64,000 nt of DNA from JAOUFP01 sp963801505 (lineage in GTDB: Bacteria > Nitrospirota > Thermodesulfovibrionia > Thermodesulfovibrionales > UBA6898): contig CAWDEY010000016.1 in assembly GCA_963801505.1 (NCBI GenBank), positions 124,001 to 188,000 of the forward strand, in the 5' to 3' direction. Shown in pieces: positions 27,754 through 37,775 of this stretch; positions within the stretch are counted from its first letter, which is position 1, and each line of letters begins with the position of its first letter. The notes under the pieces were generated by a model. The model made no database searches, was not told where the DNA came from, and saw nothing but the letters and a program-made list of their open reading frames with translations. The position numbers and the translations under genes were made by a program.

Positions 27754-28989
27754 ATGTTGTCGGGCAGATCAGTAGCAATCATCGGCGGTGGCCCCGGCGG
27801 ACTCATGGCTGCCGAGGTCTTGGCCCAGGGTGTCGAACACGTCGATCTTTACGATGCCATGCCTTCAGTAGGGCGCAAACTTCTGCGTGCCGGCAAAGGT
27901 GGTTTGAACATAACTCACTCCGAGCCATATGAGACATTCCTCTCTCGTTATGGTGCGCGCCGCGAGCAGATAAAACCCCTGCTTGACGCCTTCGGGCCTG
28001 AAGATCTGATTACCTGGGTGCACGAACTCGGCATCAAAACCTTTGTTGGCACATCCGGACGCCTCTTTCCAGTTGAAATGAAGGCCACGCCCCTGTTAAG
28101 CGCATGGTTGGAGCGTTTGCGCAAGGCCGGTGTTAACTTCCACACGCGTCATATCTGGCGTGGCTGGGACGCGGCCGGTGCGCTTTGTTTTGAAACACCG
28201 CAGGGCATCGTGACTGCAAAACCAGATGCGGTTGTACTTGCTTTGGGCGGCGGCAGTTGGGCCCGGCTTGGCTCCAATGGCGCATGGGTGCCGCTGCTTA
28301 GGCAACGTGGCATACAGGTCGCTGAACTGCGGCCTTCAAATTGCGGCTTTGATGTTGCCTGGAGCGAGCATTTTCGCACGCGTTACGCCGGGTGCCCATT
28401 AAAGTCAGTGGCCGTGGTCTTTAAGGCCTCAGGGAGTGCTGAGTATCGCAGACACGGCGAATTCATTATTACAAAAAATGGTGTCGAGGGCAGTCTGATC
28501 TACGCCTTGTCAGCGGCCTTGCGCGACGAGATTTCAGCAAAAGGGTCAGCAGTCATTCACCTGGATCTGGCCCCTGACAAAGAACTAAAGCGACTTATCA
28601 ACGAACTGTCCAAACCTCGTGGCTCCAGGTCAATGGCAAAGCACCTCCGGAGTCGGGTGGGGATTGAAGGCGTCAAGGCAGGACTGCTCAGGGAATTAGC
28701 ACCTAAGGAAGACTTCGCGGAGCCTGCCAGACTTGGGGCCGCGATAAAGTCTCTGCAACTGCGACTTATCGCGCCACGACCTCTTGATGAAGCGATCAGC
28801 AGTGCCGGGGGCGTGGTCTTTGAGGCCTTAGATGAACGCTTAATGGTCCGTGCCATGCCGGGTGTTTTCTGCGCGGGCGAGATGCTGGACTGGGAGGCCC
28901 CAACCGGCGGCTATCTGCTGACCGCCTGTTTTTCAAGCGGTCAGGCAGCAGGTCTGGGCGCGTTGGCCTGGCTCAAAGCGGGAGTTTGA
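27754..28989 (+). CDS. HI0933-family FAD-dependent oxidoreductase (TIGR03862-like)
   Basis: 411 residues. N-terminal Rossmann GGGPGGLMAAEVLA (about 11-24) binds FAD; RKLLRAGKGGLNITHSE and the C-terminal VFCAGEMLDWEAPTGGYLLTA (written here in part) are family hallmarks. The reaction is unknown for this family. Somewhat G+C-richer than its neighbours. The RBS is weak. It converges with ettA. Confidence 0.88.
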   Translation: MLSGRSVAIIGGGPGGLMAAEVLAQGVEHVDLYDAMPSVGRKLLRAGKGGLNITHSEPYETFLSRYGARREQIKPLLDAFGPEDLITWVHELGIKTFVGTSGRLFPVEMKATPLLSAWLERLRKAGVNFHTRHIWRGWDAAGALCFETPQGIVTAKPDAVVLALGGGSWARLGSNGAWVPLLRQRGIQVAELRPSNCGFDVAWSEHFRTRYAGCPLKSVAVVFKASGSAEYRRHGEFIITKNGVEGSLIYALSAALRDEISAKGSAVIHLDLAPDKELKRLINELSKPRGSRSMAKHLRSRVGIEGVKAGLLRELAPKEDFAEPARLGAAIKSLQLRLIAPRPLDEAISSAGGVVFEALDERLMVRAMPGVFCAGEMLDWEAPTGGYLLTACFSSGQAAGLGALAWLKAGV

Positions 28990-29010
28990 CTCGCTGTAAA
29001 TACTTGCGGC

Positions 29011-30696
29011 CTACTCTCTTGTCAGCTGCCTGTACTTGATCCTGTGAGGCTGGTCAGCAGCTGAACCAAGACGTTCCTTCCTGTCAGCCTCATACTCTGA
29101 ATAGTTGCCGTCAAACCAGACAACCTTGCTGTCTCCCTCAAAGGCGAGTATATGGGTAGCTATCCGATCGAGAAACCACCGGTCATGGCTTATAACAACA
29201 GCGCAGCCGGCAAAGTTTTCGAGCGCTTCTTCCAAAGCCCTCATGGTATTGACATCAAGATCATTCGTAGGCTCATCCAGCAAAAGCACATTGGCCTCTT
29301 CCTTGAGCATTCTGGCAAGGTGCACCCTGTTGCGCTCTCCTCCTGAGAGCATGTTCACCTTCTTCTGCTGGTCAGCGCCTGAAAAATTAAAGCGGGCCAC
29401 ATAGGCGCGTGAATTGATCAGTTTCTTGCCTAACTGTATGGAATCCTGTTCATCAGAGACCACTTCCCAAATCGTCTTATCGGGATTAAGCGCTTCACGG
29501 CTCTGATCAACATATGCCAGCTTTACCGTATCGCCAATCCTTATTGTCCCTGCATCAGGTTTCTCCTGACCTGTAATCATGCGAAACAGGGTTGTCTTGC
29601 CTGCGCCGTTAGGACCAATCACCCCTATGATGCCTCCAGGAGGAAGAGAAAAAGACATCCCATCTACCAGCATTTGATCTCCATAGGATTTTGTCACGTT
29701 TTCAGCCTCAATCACCACATTTCCCAGACGCGGACCAGGCGGGATATAAATCTCGAGGTCTTTAGAGTTTTTCTCAATATCCTGTCGCAAAAGGGCCTCA
29801 TAAGAATTAATTCTTGCCTTTGCCTTCGCATGTCTTCCCTTAGGAGACATACTGATCCACTCCAGTTCGCGTTGAAGGGTCTTCTGTCGCTCGCTCTCGG
29901 ATTTTTCTTCCTGCTGCAGCCTGTTTCTCTTCTGCTCGAGCCATGAGGAATAGTTCCCCTTCCATGGTATGCCCTGTCCCCTGTCAAGCTCCAGTATCCA
30001 TCCAGCTACATTATCGAGAAAGTAACGGTCATGGGTGACCGCTATTATCGTCCCCGGATATTCCTTTAGGTGATGCTCCAGCCATGCAACGGATTCCGCG
30101 TCCAGATGGTTCGTAGGCTCGTCAAGGAGAAGTATGTCCGGTTTTTTCAGAAGCAGTCTGCATAAGGCCACCCGCCTTTTTTCTCCACCTGACAATACCT
30201 TGACCGGCGTTTCACCTGCAGGGCATCTCAGGGCATCCATTGCCATTTCCAGGCGTGAATCCAGGTTCCAGGCATCAAGCATATCGAGCTTTTCCTGTAC
30301 CTTCCCCTGCCTTTCTATGAGTTTGTTCATCTCATCATCCGACATCGGCTCTGCAAATTTATCGTTAATCAGGTTAAATTCCTTAAGCGCATCAACAGCC
30401 TCCTGCGCACCCTCTTCCACAATTTCACGCACTGTCTTGGTTTCATCAAGGACAGGCTCCTGTTCGAGCAAGCCGATTGTATGTCCTGGAGACAAAACAG
30501 TCTGACCGTTGAAACTTTTGTCCGTACCTGCGAGTATCCTCAGAAGTGAACTTTTGCCTGAACCGTTCAGTCCGAGCACCCCGATCTTTGCGCCGTAAAA
30601 GTACGAAAGATAAATGTCCTTGAGCACCGGTTTTTTATCGTAAAACTTGCTTACTCCTATCATTGAGTAGATTACTTTATTGGGTTCAATGGCCAT
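29011..30696 (-). CDS. ettA: ABC-F protein EttA (translational throttle)
   Basis: Cytosolic ATPase that binds the ribosomal E site and gates the first elongation steps according to ATP/ADP ratio. Two ABC cassettes with Walker A GLNGSGKSS (about 43-51) and GPNGAGKTT (about 360-368) and signatures LSGGEKRRVAL and LSGGERNRVHL; no transmembrane part. 561 aa and the EIYIPPGPRLG linker fit EttA rather than Uup or YheS. AAGGAGA precedes the ATG. Confidence 0.93.
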   Translation of the reverse strand: MAIEPNKVIYSMIGVSKFYDKKPVLKDIYLSYFYGAKIGVLGLNGSGKSSLLRILAGTDKSFNGQTVLSPGHTIGLLEQEPVLDETKTVREIVEEGAQEAVDALKEFNLINDKFAEPMSDDEMNKLIERQGKVQEKLDMLDAWNLDSRLEMAMDALRCPAGETPVKVLSGGEKRRVALCRLLLKKPDILLLDEPTNHLDAESVAWLEHHLKEYPGTIIAVTHDRYFLDNVAGWILELDRGQGIPWKGNYSSWLEQKRNRLQQEEKSESERQKTLQRELEWISMSPKGRHAKAKARINSYEALLRQDIEKNSKDLEIYIPPGPRLGNVVIEAENVTKSYGDQMLVDGMSFSLPPGGIIGVIGPNGAGKTTLFRMITGQEKPDAGTIRIGDTVKLAYVDQSREALNPDKTIWEVVSDEQDSIQLGKKLINSRAYVARFNFSGADQQKKVNMLSGGERNRVHLARMLKEEANVLLLDEPTNDLDVNTMRALEEALENFAGCAVVISHDRWFLDRIATHILAFEGDSKVVWFDGNYSEYEADRKERLGSAADQPHRIKYRQLTRE

Positions 30697-30732
30697 GTAT
30701 ATATTCTCCTTGACATGATATTATTGAAGACT

Positions 30733-30752
30733 CCCAGTAGCAAGCTACTGGG
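30733..30752. repeat. Hairpin upstream of ettA
   Basis: CCCAGTAGC-AA-GCTACTGGG, a perfect 9-bp stem in the 287-bp divergent gap between ettA and the TPR gene. A second stem, CCCTGC/GCAGGG, lies about 45 bp further. No T-run follows, so a terminator is unlikely; it may be a degraded repeat. No other feature is visible in 30697-30983. Confidence 0.55.
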
Positions 30753-30983
30753 AATCTCAATGCAATGAATTTGTATTTTTATATTCGCTCACTTTACCCT
30801 GCGGAAAGCTGCAGGGGATACACTCGCTATCCATTATTTGCAAATACAGGTTGTCTCTTCGAAGTTCAAAAACCTTACGATTGAATACATGATATCTTAC
30901 AGTGATCACAGCCTGATTAGCAATATTCCCTGCCACTGCCTTTTTAGTGATTTACAAATATATTGCATATGGTAAAATGATAT

Positions 30984-31739
30984 ATGGCATCAAAATCAGA
31001 GATACGGTTGACATCTAAAGTTTCTCATGAATTCACCGATAAAATAACTATAGATGATATCACCTATCTTGTTCAGACAGAGGACATGGGAATAAAGACA
31101 TGCAAGATCATCTCAAATATCTATTTAAAAGGAGAAATTGTCTTTACCAGAAAATCAGATTATGCGCACCTGACAAAGCTGAAGAATTTCCAGGTCAAAC
31201 TCGCCCCGCTCATGGAAAAACAGCATAAAGCAGCCATTAATCAGTTTATAGAAGAGAAAACTATAAAGCAGAAATTAAGGCCCGAATATTTTGAAGAGGT
31301 CCAGCAATTACTGAAACATGGGAACGGAAAAACAGCATTGAATACCCTAAGGCAAGCCCTGGTAAAATTTCCTGCCGACCCTTTTTTACTGTCCTATTAC
31401 GGATGTCTTATAGCTGTGGTGGAAAATAATCCAAGGGAAGGAGTGAAAATCTGTAAAAACGCCCTTAATATGTTGAATACCTCGATGCCCTTTGGCTCCG
31501 AATTTTATTATCCGGTATTTTATCTTAATCTGGGCAGGGCATACCTCAAAGACAAGAAAAAGAAAGATTCTGTAGAGGCCTTTCAGGAAGGCCTGAAAAA
31601 CGATCCGGACAACAAGGACATTAAATGGGAACTGAAAAAACTGGGTGCCAGGAAACCAGCGCCATTGCCGTTTCTCGCTCGAAGCAACCCGATCAACAGA
31701 TATATAGGAAAACTGCTCTACAAATCCGCGGGGAAATAG
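30984..31739 (+). CDS. TPR-repeat protein
   Basis: 251 residues. The N-terminal 85 residues form a lysine-rich region of unknown fold (DDITYLVQTEDMG, GEIVFTRKSDY). From about 105 come tetratricopeptide-like helices (ALNTLRQALVKFPADPFLL; YYPVFYLNLGRAYLKDKKKK; AFQEGLKNDPDNKD). No signal peptide. Probably a cytosolic scaffold. Ends 5 bp from the convergent purC stop. Confidence 0.75.
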   Translation: MASKSEIRLTSKVSHEFTDKITIDDITYLVQTEDMGIKTCKIISNIYLKGEIVFTRKSDYAHLTKLKNFQVKLAPLMEKQHKAAINQFIEEKTIKQKLRPEYFEEVQQLLKHGNGKTALNTLRQALVKFPADPFLLSYYGCLIAVVENNPREGVKICKNALNMLNTSMPFGSEFYYPVFYLNLGRAYLKDKKKKDSVEAFQEGLKNDPDNKDIKWELKKLGARKPAPLPFLARSNPINRYIGKLLYKSAGK

Positions 31740-31744
31740 CCGCC

Positions 31745-32623
31745 TTACGAAACTATTATATTACAAATCTCCCTGTATCTTTCTATGGCCTTTTCAACAA
31801 TATGTTCAGGCAATACAGGCCCCGGATATGTCTGGTCCCAATCAAGTGTAAGGAGATAATCCCTTATTATCTGTTTATCATAACTGTCCTGGCCCTTTCC
31901 CGGTACATAAGTCTGCGCAGACCAGAACCGCGAGGAATCAGGGGTAAGGATTTCATCTATAAGGATCAGTTCGTTGTCGTATATTCCGAATTCAAATTTT
32001 GTGTCCGCTATGATGATCCCTTTTTTCTCGGCCATTTCTCTTGCCTTTGAATATATCCTCAGGCTGACATCCCTAAGCTTCGCAGCCATTTCATTGCCTA
32101 CTATATTTTCGGTTTCCTTAAAGGAGATATTTATATCATGCCCTTCTTCGGCCTTTGTGCTGGGTGTAAATATCGGCGCATCAAGCCGGGCAGATTCCTT
32201 AAGCCCATCCAACAGTTTTATCCCGCACACGGAACCTGTCTTTTGGTATTCCTTCCAGCCGCTCCCGGAGAGATACCCCCTCACTATGCATTCCACCGGT
32301 AGTTGCTCTGCTTTCTTTACCAGCATGCTCCTGCCTTCAAGTTGATCACGGTATTTATGACACTGGGATGGATAGGCATCCACTTCGGTGGCGATAAGAT
32401 GGTTTTTAATTATATCTGCCATCTGCTGGAACCAGTAAATGGATATCTGTGTAAGCAGCTTTCCTTTGCCGGGAATCCCGTTTGGGAGGACAACGTCAAA
32501 GGCGGATATCCGGTCAGAGGCTATCATCAAAAGACTGTCATCAAGATCATAGATGTCCCTGACCTTTCCGCTTCTTATAAATTTGATGTCCGGCATTTCT
32601 GTCTTCAATATAATTTTGTCCAT
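31745..32623 (-). CDS. purC: SAICAR synthase
   Basis: Phosphoribosylaminoimidazole-succinocarboxamide synthase, purine pathway. GKVRDIYDL near residue 19, SDRISAFDVVLPNGIPGKG (about 36-54), VRGYLSGSGW and DTKFEFG are diagnostic. 292 aa, the longer eukaryote/bacterial type. Monocistronic. Confidence 0.95.
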   Translation of the reverse strand: MDKIILKTEMPDIKFIRSGKVRDIYDLDDSLLMIASDRISAFDVVLPNGIPGKGKLLTQISIYWFQQMADIIKNHLIATEVDAYPSQCHKYRDQLEGRSMLVKKAEQLPVECIVRGYLSGSGWKEYQKTGSVCGIKLLDGLKESARLDAPIFTPSTKAEEGHDINISFKETENIVGNEMAAKLRDVSLRIYSKAREMAEKKGIIIADTKFEFGIYDNELILIDEILTPDSSRFWSAQTYVPGKGQDSYDKQIIRDYLLTLDWDQTYPGPVLPEHIVEKAIERYREICNIIVS

Positions 32624-32786
32624 TTATTTATCCTCACTATCAGGGTAAGTAAGATTGTTTTGTCTGATATTTTAACTTAAAACAGCTCTTTTTCTCTTTA
32701 TTAATTTTTATGTTTCAACAGCAAAACATACAACTGATGACAGAACAAGTGTAAACATCAATTCGTTATGGGTCACAGGTCTCCTT

Positions 32787-33785
32787 CTATTTCAGCATGT
32801 AAAGCAGCAGGAGATTAATTGCGAATATCAATACCATGCCAGCAGAATCCCATGCAAGAAACAATTTCTTGTTATCAGCGCGATAAGTCAAGCCAATAAT
32901 TGCAATGGCTGTCATGACAATAGCGGACAATGCCGAGATTGCATGGTTCCGATTTACAAATGAAAGCAAAGGGCCTTTTACGAAAAAAAGATCGTCAATG
33001 GCAAGGATTAATACATTAAAGATATTGCTCCCAAACAAGTTTCCGACTGCCAGGTTTATCGCCCCCATTTTCACTGCTGCTATAGATACGACCACTTCCG
33101 GGAGAGATGTTGATAAAGCTATAAAAATACTGCCGGTAAATGTCTGGCCCAAACCTGTTGTCTCTGCAATGGCCTCGCCTATTTTGGGCAAAAAAAAGGC
33201 TGATATGATAACAACAACCGCATGAATACTATAATGGGCAATAGCTGTCTTTGTAGGTATTTTTTCGTATTGCAATTCAACAGCTATTTCTTTCATTAAT
33301 GCAGCTATCTGCCTTTTTTCATAAAAATAGACTGATCTCATGGCGATTAAATAGACACCTGCAACTATTGGGGTATAAAGTCCGATCCAGCCCATTGAAG
33401 GAATACGACCCCCCAAAAGCAGACTTATGGCTACAATTCCCAAAAGAAGTATTCCAAAACCCGCAGAGAGAACATGTCCCTGATGTGCCTTTGCCGTCAA
33501 AGGCCGGGGCCGCTGGGCAGTGTCAAGAAGTGCCAGGATAAGCATATTAAACACGCAGCTTCCCAGGACATCACCGGCTGCTATGTCGGGGACCCCTGCA
33601 AAGGTAACAGAGCTTATGCCGGTAACAAGTTCAGGCAGGGACGTTACTGAGGCCATAAGTACCAGGCCAATCCATGCGCTGCCCAGTCCTGTCTTTTCAG
33701 CGATAATGTCTCCATACCTGGCAAGTCTTGTCCCTGAATAAACTATCACTGATGTGCATATTATGAAACTAAGCCATAGTGTCAT
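32787..33785 (-). CDS. Sodium/calcium exchanger family protein
   Basis: Ca2+:cation antiporter of the CaCA superfamily, inner membrane. Two inverted alpha-repeats can be seen: GLVLMASVTSLPELVTGIS (about 42-60) and GSIFIALSTSLPEVVVSIAA (about 207-226), both with the SLPE core. About ten transmembrane helices; 332 aa is normal. The 230-bp gap upstream (33786-34018) holds no gene; TATAAT is visible at about 33989. Confidence 0.92.
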   Translation of the reverse strand: MTLWLSFIICTSVIVYSGTRLARYGDIIAEKTGLGSAWIGLVLMASVTSLPELVTGISSVTFAGVPDIAAGDVLGSCVFNMLILALLDTAQRPRPLTAKAHQGHVLSAGFGILLLGIVAISLLLGGRIPSMGWIGLYTPIVAGVYLIAMRSVYFYEKRQIAALMKEIAVELQYEKIPTKTAIAHYSIHAVVVIISAFFLPKIGEAIAETTGLGQTFTGSIFIALSTSLPEVVVSIAAVKMGAINLAVGNLFGSNIFNVLILAIDDLFFVKGPLLSFVNRNHAISALSAIVMTAIAIIGLTYRADNKKLFLAWDSAGMVLIFAINLLLLYMLK

Positions 33786-34018
33786 TCAAATCACCTTTTT
33801 TCTATCTTCGTTTCAAAATACGATTCCCACTCTCTCCCTGGAATAGGAGGCAAAAAAATATTCCATCACTTAATTAATCATATCTCATATCCTGCTACTT
33901 TTCCGCCAGTTTTTTCCCGGATCCTCTTGTACCGGTCTTAATGAGATGATACAATGAAAATCGATAGGCCGCTGTTTGGGCATCCCCGATATAATTTCTC
34001 AAATGTGTGAGGTGGGTC

Positions 34019-34532
34019 ATGAAGGTATTAATAATAAGCGCAGATAACTTTGAAGACACAGAACTCCTCGTTCCCTATTACAGAATGCTTGAAGAAGGAC
34101 ACGATGTCGATATAGCCTCCATGAAAAAGGGAACGATCAAGGGCAAGAAAGGATACGAGGTTGAGGCAAACAAGACGATTGAGAGATGTTAATACCGGAG
34201 ATTATGACTTTCTCATACTCCCTGGAGGCAAGGCGCCGGAGGAGATCAGGAAGGTCCCCAAAGCCCTTGAAATAGCCGGAGATTTCTTTGCCAAAAACAA
34301 ACCGGTCGCCGCGATCTGCCACGGTCCACAAATATTGATCTCCGCCGGGCTCATGAAAGGCAGGCACGCGACCTGTTATCGTTCAGTTGCGCCTGAGATG
34401 AAGGAAGCAGGGGCTGATTACGAAGATAAAGAGGTAATCGTTGACGGTAATTTAATAACGTCCCGTCAACCCTCGGACCTTCCGGCTTTTATGAAAGAGA
34501 TCATAAAGAAGATAAGCCCTCGTGTTGCATAA
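34019..34532 (+). pseudogene. DJ-1/PfpI family protein, one +1 interruption
   Basis: Glutamine-amidotransferase-like fold of the Hsp31/PfpI class (deglycase, glyoxalase or protease activities reported in the family). MKVLIISADNFEDTELL at the start (ATG at 34019 with GAGGTGG upstream), a frame change at about 34187 (an extra A in GAGAGATG), then DYDFLILPGGKAPEEIR and the nucleophile elbow AAICHGPQIL with the active-site Cys. Deleting one base gives about 170 residues, the normal size. Confidence 0.82.
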
Positions 34533-34549
34533 ACCTTAAAAAAGCAGTA

Positions 34550-34674
34550 ACCACAGATCACAGTGATCACAGAGTAAAATCGAGAAGTTACGGGCAGGAT
34601 AGGAGCAACCAAATTGGTCAGTCCCTTATTTGCCTCAAACCCGCGTTTTCTCAGCGTCTTTGTGGCTCCGTGGT
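34550..34674. repeat. CCACAGAG-family intergenic repeat, copy 3
   Basis: Lies between the convergent DJ-1 and Lpd-like genes. The left arm is ACCACAGATCACAGTGATCACAGAG and the right arm CTCAGCGTCTTTGTGGCTCCGTGGT (each seen in part); more diverged than the other copies. Confidence 0.6.
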
Positions 34675-34721
34675 AAATGAACTGCCGTCTTTATGATAAA
34701 TAATTAATTGTTGTTCCATTT

Positions 34722-36088
34722 TTATTCCAGGTTGCCGAGGGTCTCGGTCACGAGGTTTGAAAGCGCCGGGAATATATGCATACTGCCGGTTATCGACTGC
34801 GCGTCAGCATGGTTCAGGACAGCGTTGACTACTTCCTGAATCAGGACAGCTGCGTGCGGGCCGATAATATGAAACCCCAGTATCCGGCCGCTGCCCTTTT
34901 CAACAACAGCCTTGGCGAACCCGCTGCGCTCAAGCATCGCCTCTCCCATGACCGTATCGGAATACGCCGCCCTTCCTATCATTGATCTCGTACTTCTCCC
35001 GCGCCTTTTTTTCAGTCAGGCCGATTGAAGCAATCTGCGGTGAGGTATAGACAGCGTGTGGGACATTTTGGAAATCCATCGGCAACTTCTTTCTGTTCAT
35101 GGCATTATGCCACGCCAGTTCAGCCTCCCTGTCGCCGGCATGTGTGAACATCGTCCGGCCGATGGCATCGCCCAGTGCCCAGATATTTCTTTTGTTCGTC
35201 CGGAGATAATCATCCACTTTTATGTAGTTCCTTTCATTTGTCTCTACACCGGAATTTTCTATTTTAAGCAGGTCAGCGTTCGATGTCCGGCCTGCGGAAA
35301 CCATAACAGTGTCTGTCTGCAGTTCCCGTATAACGCCCGTCTCCCTGTTCTTTACGAACACCGCATATCCCTTGCCTGATCTAACGACTTCAACTGCCTC
35401 AGTCCTGAAGAGGAGAGTCATCCTTTTGCCCATCTCATTTTTCAGCAATTCTGATATTTCCGGCTCTTCAAAAGGAAGAAGGTCCATGCCGCGGACAATA
35501 AGCGTAACCTTTGTCCCGACGGCCGAGAAGAAATGAGCGTATTCCACGCCCACAAAACCACCTCCGATAATGACCATATTCCCGGGGCCGAGTCTCCAGG
35601 TTCAGCACAGTCTCATTTGTCAGGTAGTCAACCGACTCGATCCCCTTAAGGTCAGGGACAGTCGGACGAGCACCTGAAGCTATGAATATCTTCCTGCCCC
35701 GGATTCTCTGCTGACCTACCGCGAGTGTCCGCGCATCGAGAAATTGGGCCTGTCCCCTGAAAAAGTCGATATTATTGGTCTCCTCCAGGGCTTCTTCTAT
35801 GGAGCGCCTGCCCGAGGAGACTGTTTTCCTCATCCTCTGCATGATAGCTCCAAAGTCGATTTCCTCAATCGGCGCCCTGATGCCGAATTCATCCGCCTGT
35901 CTGATCTCGACTATCCTGTCAGCTGTGTGGATAAGTGTCTTTGAAGGCACACAGCCATAGTTGACACATGTCCCGCCGGGTTTACCCTTGTCTGCAACAG
36001 CAACACTGAGTCCCTGAGAGGCCGCCTTAAAGACAATGCCAAGGCCGACATCTCCAGCCCCTACAACGATAACATCATAGGTTTTCAT
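34722..36088 (-). pseudogene. Lpd/mercuric-reductase-like flavoprotein disulfide reductase, two +1 interruptions
   Basis: Class I pyridine nucleotide-disulfide oxidoreductase. FAD-binding YDVIVVGAGDVGLG, redox pair GGTCVNYGCVPSK, a frame change at about 35585 (CCCC run), NAD-binding MVIIGGGFVGVEYA, WALGDAIGRTMFTHAG, a second change at about 34986, then the dimerisation domain ending HIFPALSNLVTETLG. Repair by removing one base at each site gives about 455 residues, full length. AGGAGG precedes the ATG. Not beside 2-oxoacid dehydrogenase genes, so a role in complex E3 is unlikely. Confidence 0.82.
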
Positions 36089-36129
36089 AAACAGGCCTCC
36101 TGATGCGCATTATTGTTTTCTTCTGTCTG

Positions 36130-36661
36130 CTAGAGAGCAAGATCCGTCTCAAGATCTATCAGCAGCTCTACCTCATGACCGAGCATGACCCCGAAAATCC
36201 GGCATCGGCTGGTTCCACATGATGCCGTAGTCTTCCCTGTTGAGCCTGGCTGCTAAAGCAAACCCCATGGTCAGTCCGTCGCCGAAGGGGTCTTTTACAG
36301 GGTCTGTGTATGAAACCTCTACTTCTATGCTCCTTGTGACCCCGTGCAGGGCCAGGTCTCCGGTTACGAGGGCTCGTCCTGGCGTGAGGGCCTTGATTTG
36401 GCTGCTTCTAAATGAGATGACCGGATACTTCTTCGTGTCGAGAAAATCAGCTGTCCTGAGGTGAGCGTCCCTTTTTTCAACGCCGCTCAAAACACTTGAA
36501 GCGTCGATCGTCAGTTCAACGGACGAACCACTGATATCAGCAGGATCAAAGTTCACAGTCCCTTCGATTTTGTTAAACTGGCCTCGCACCTGCGCGATCA
36601 TCATATGGCGTATAGAGAACGCTGCTACAGAATGGTCGGGATCAATGACCCATGTCTTCAT
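36130..36661 (-). pseudogene. YceI family protein, one +1 interruption near the 3' end
   Basis: Lipocalin-like barrel that binds isoprenoid lipids. MKTWVIDPDHSVAAFSIRHM at the start (ATG at 36661, AAAGGAG upstream), then VRGQFNKIEGTVNFDP, VTGDLALHGVTRS and YGIMWNQPMPDF. A TTTT run at about 36193 shifts the frame; deleting one T restores GVMLGHEVELLIDLET and the TAG at 36130, giving about 176 residues. No signal peptide, so cytosolic. Lies 40 bp after the radical SAM gene and 42 bp before the Lpd-like gene. Confidence 0.85.
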
Positions 36662-36700
36662 AGTAAGTCTCCTTTTCTGACAAAATGTATATGACACCTT

Positions 36701-37750
36701 TTATCTTAATTCCAAAAAACACTGGGGGTCCTCCACAAGGTACGCGGCAACATCTTCTGTCCCGGCAGAGGCAAAAGCAATCGCCCTGCAGCCGCGGCAT
36801 AAGGCCCACCTGCTGCAGTCTCCGCATTTCCCCTGATACAGGGACTTGTCCCTGAGACTGTTAAGCACTTTGGAAGATGCCCAGATTTCCCTGAGTGAAT
36901 CAGTTCTTACATTGCCGATAGGTATCGGTAGCCTCCTGCAGGGAGTGACAGTGCCGTCTGGCATAATTGTCAGACCTGAAACACCTGCGGCACATCCGCC
37001 GGACGGCACGGAAATGCCGGAAGCAGTCTGGTCAGGATACCGGTACTGCGAGGCAACCGGATCTCCGGTGACGATCTTCAGATTTCCTGTATTGAGGGAA
37101 AATATGTTCCGGTACAGTTTTTCAACAGAGGAAATGCTGAGCATCCTGCTGATAAGCTGCTTCCCCCCCCCTGCCGGGACAAGCCTTGAAAATCCGAGCT
37201 TCTGTGCGCCCAAATCTGTTGCCAGGCTGATCATGTCCATAAAATACGGTTCGTTTATTTCAGAGAGAGTTGTATTGAGTGTGAGTTCGATGCCTGAACC
37301 TACAATGTTATGAATGCCATTAAGCGATGCTGCAAAACTCCCTGCCCCGCGTATACTGTCATGAATATGCTCCGGCCCCTCAAGGCTTATCTGGACGCCC
37401 CTGACCCCCAGGTCAACAAGCTCCATGGCCCTCTCCCGGCTTATGAGCGTCCCATTGGTAAGAACGTACGTATCAAATCCACTCTGTTTCAGCGCGTCGA
37501 GGATGTCGCTGAAGTCGCTTCTGAGGAAGGGTTCACCCCCGGTCACAGTAAAGCTCGACTCAAACCGGACGGCATATGCTTCTTCCCAGGACGCTATCAA
37601 CTCAGAGACCTCGTCAATGACTGAAGTTATCTCTCCTAGTGTCATCTCCCCGGATCGGCTGCCGTCCTGGTAGCAATGACTGCAACGCAGGTTGCAGCGC
37701 TCGGTAATATGCAGCTGGATAAAAAAATCAAATGGATTGTTAATCGGCAT
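36701..37750 (-). CDS. Radical SAM/SPASM protein, candidate peptide maturase
   Basis: 349 residues. Radical SAM cluster motif CNLRCSHC (about 18-25) and GGEPFL; the C-terminal SPASM region has CAAG...TVTPC, then CGDCSRWALCRGC (C-x2-C-x5-C-x2-C) and a final Cys near the end, enough ligands for two auxiliary 4Fe-4S clusters. SPASM enzymes modify ribosomal peptides or proteins. A small peptide gene ends 25 bp upstream on the same strand, which makes a maturase-precursor pair plausible. The specific modification cannot be predicted from sequence. Confidence 0.85.
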   Translation of the reverse strand: MPINNPFDFFIQLHITERCNLRCSHCYQDGSRSGEMTLGEITSVIDEVSELIASWEEAYAVRFESSFTVTGGEPFLRSDFSDILDALKQSGFDTYVLTNGTLISRERAMELVDLGVRGVQISLEGPEHIHDSIRGAGSFAASLNGIHNIVGSGIELTLNTTLSEINEPYFMDMISLATDLGAQKLGFSRLVPAGGGKQLISRMLSISSVEKLYRNIFSLNTGNLKIVTGDPVASQYRYPDQTASGISVPSGGCAAGVSGLTIMPDGTVTPCRRLPIPIGNVRTDSLREIWASSKVLNSLRDKSLYQGKCGDCSRWALCRGCRAIAFASAGTEDVAAYLVEDPQCFLELR

Positions 37751-37775
37751 CGTATGTCACCAGGTTGTCCTTGAT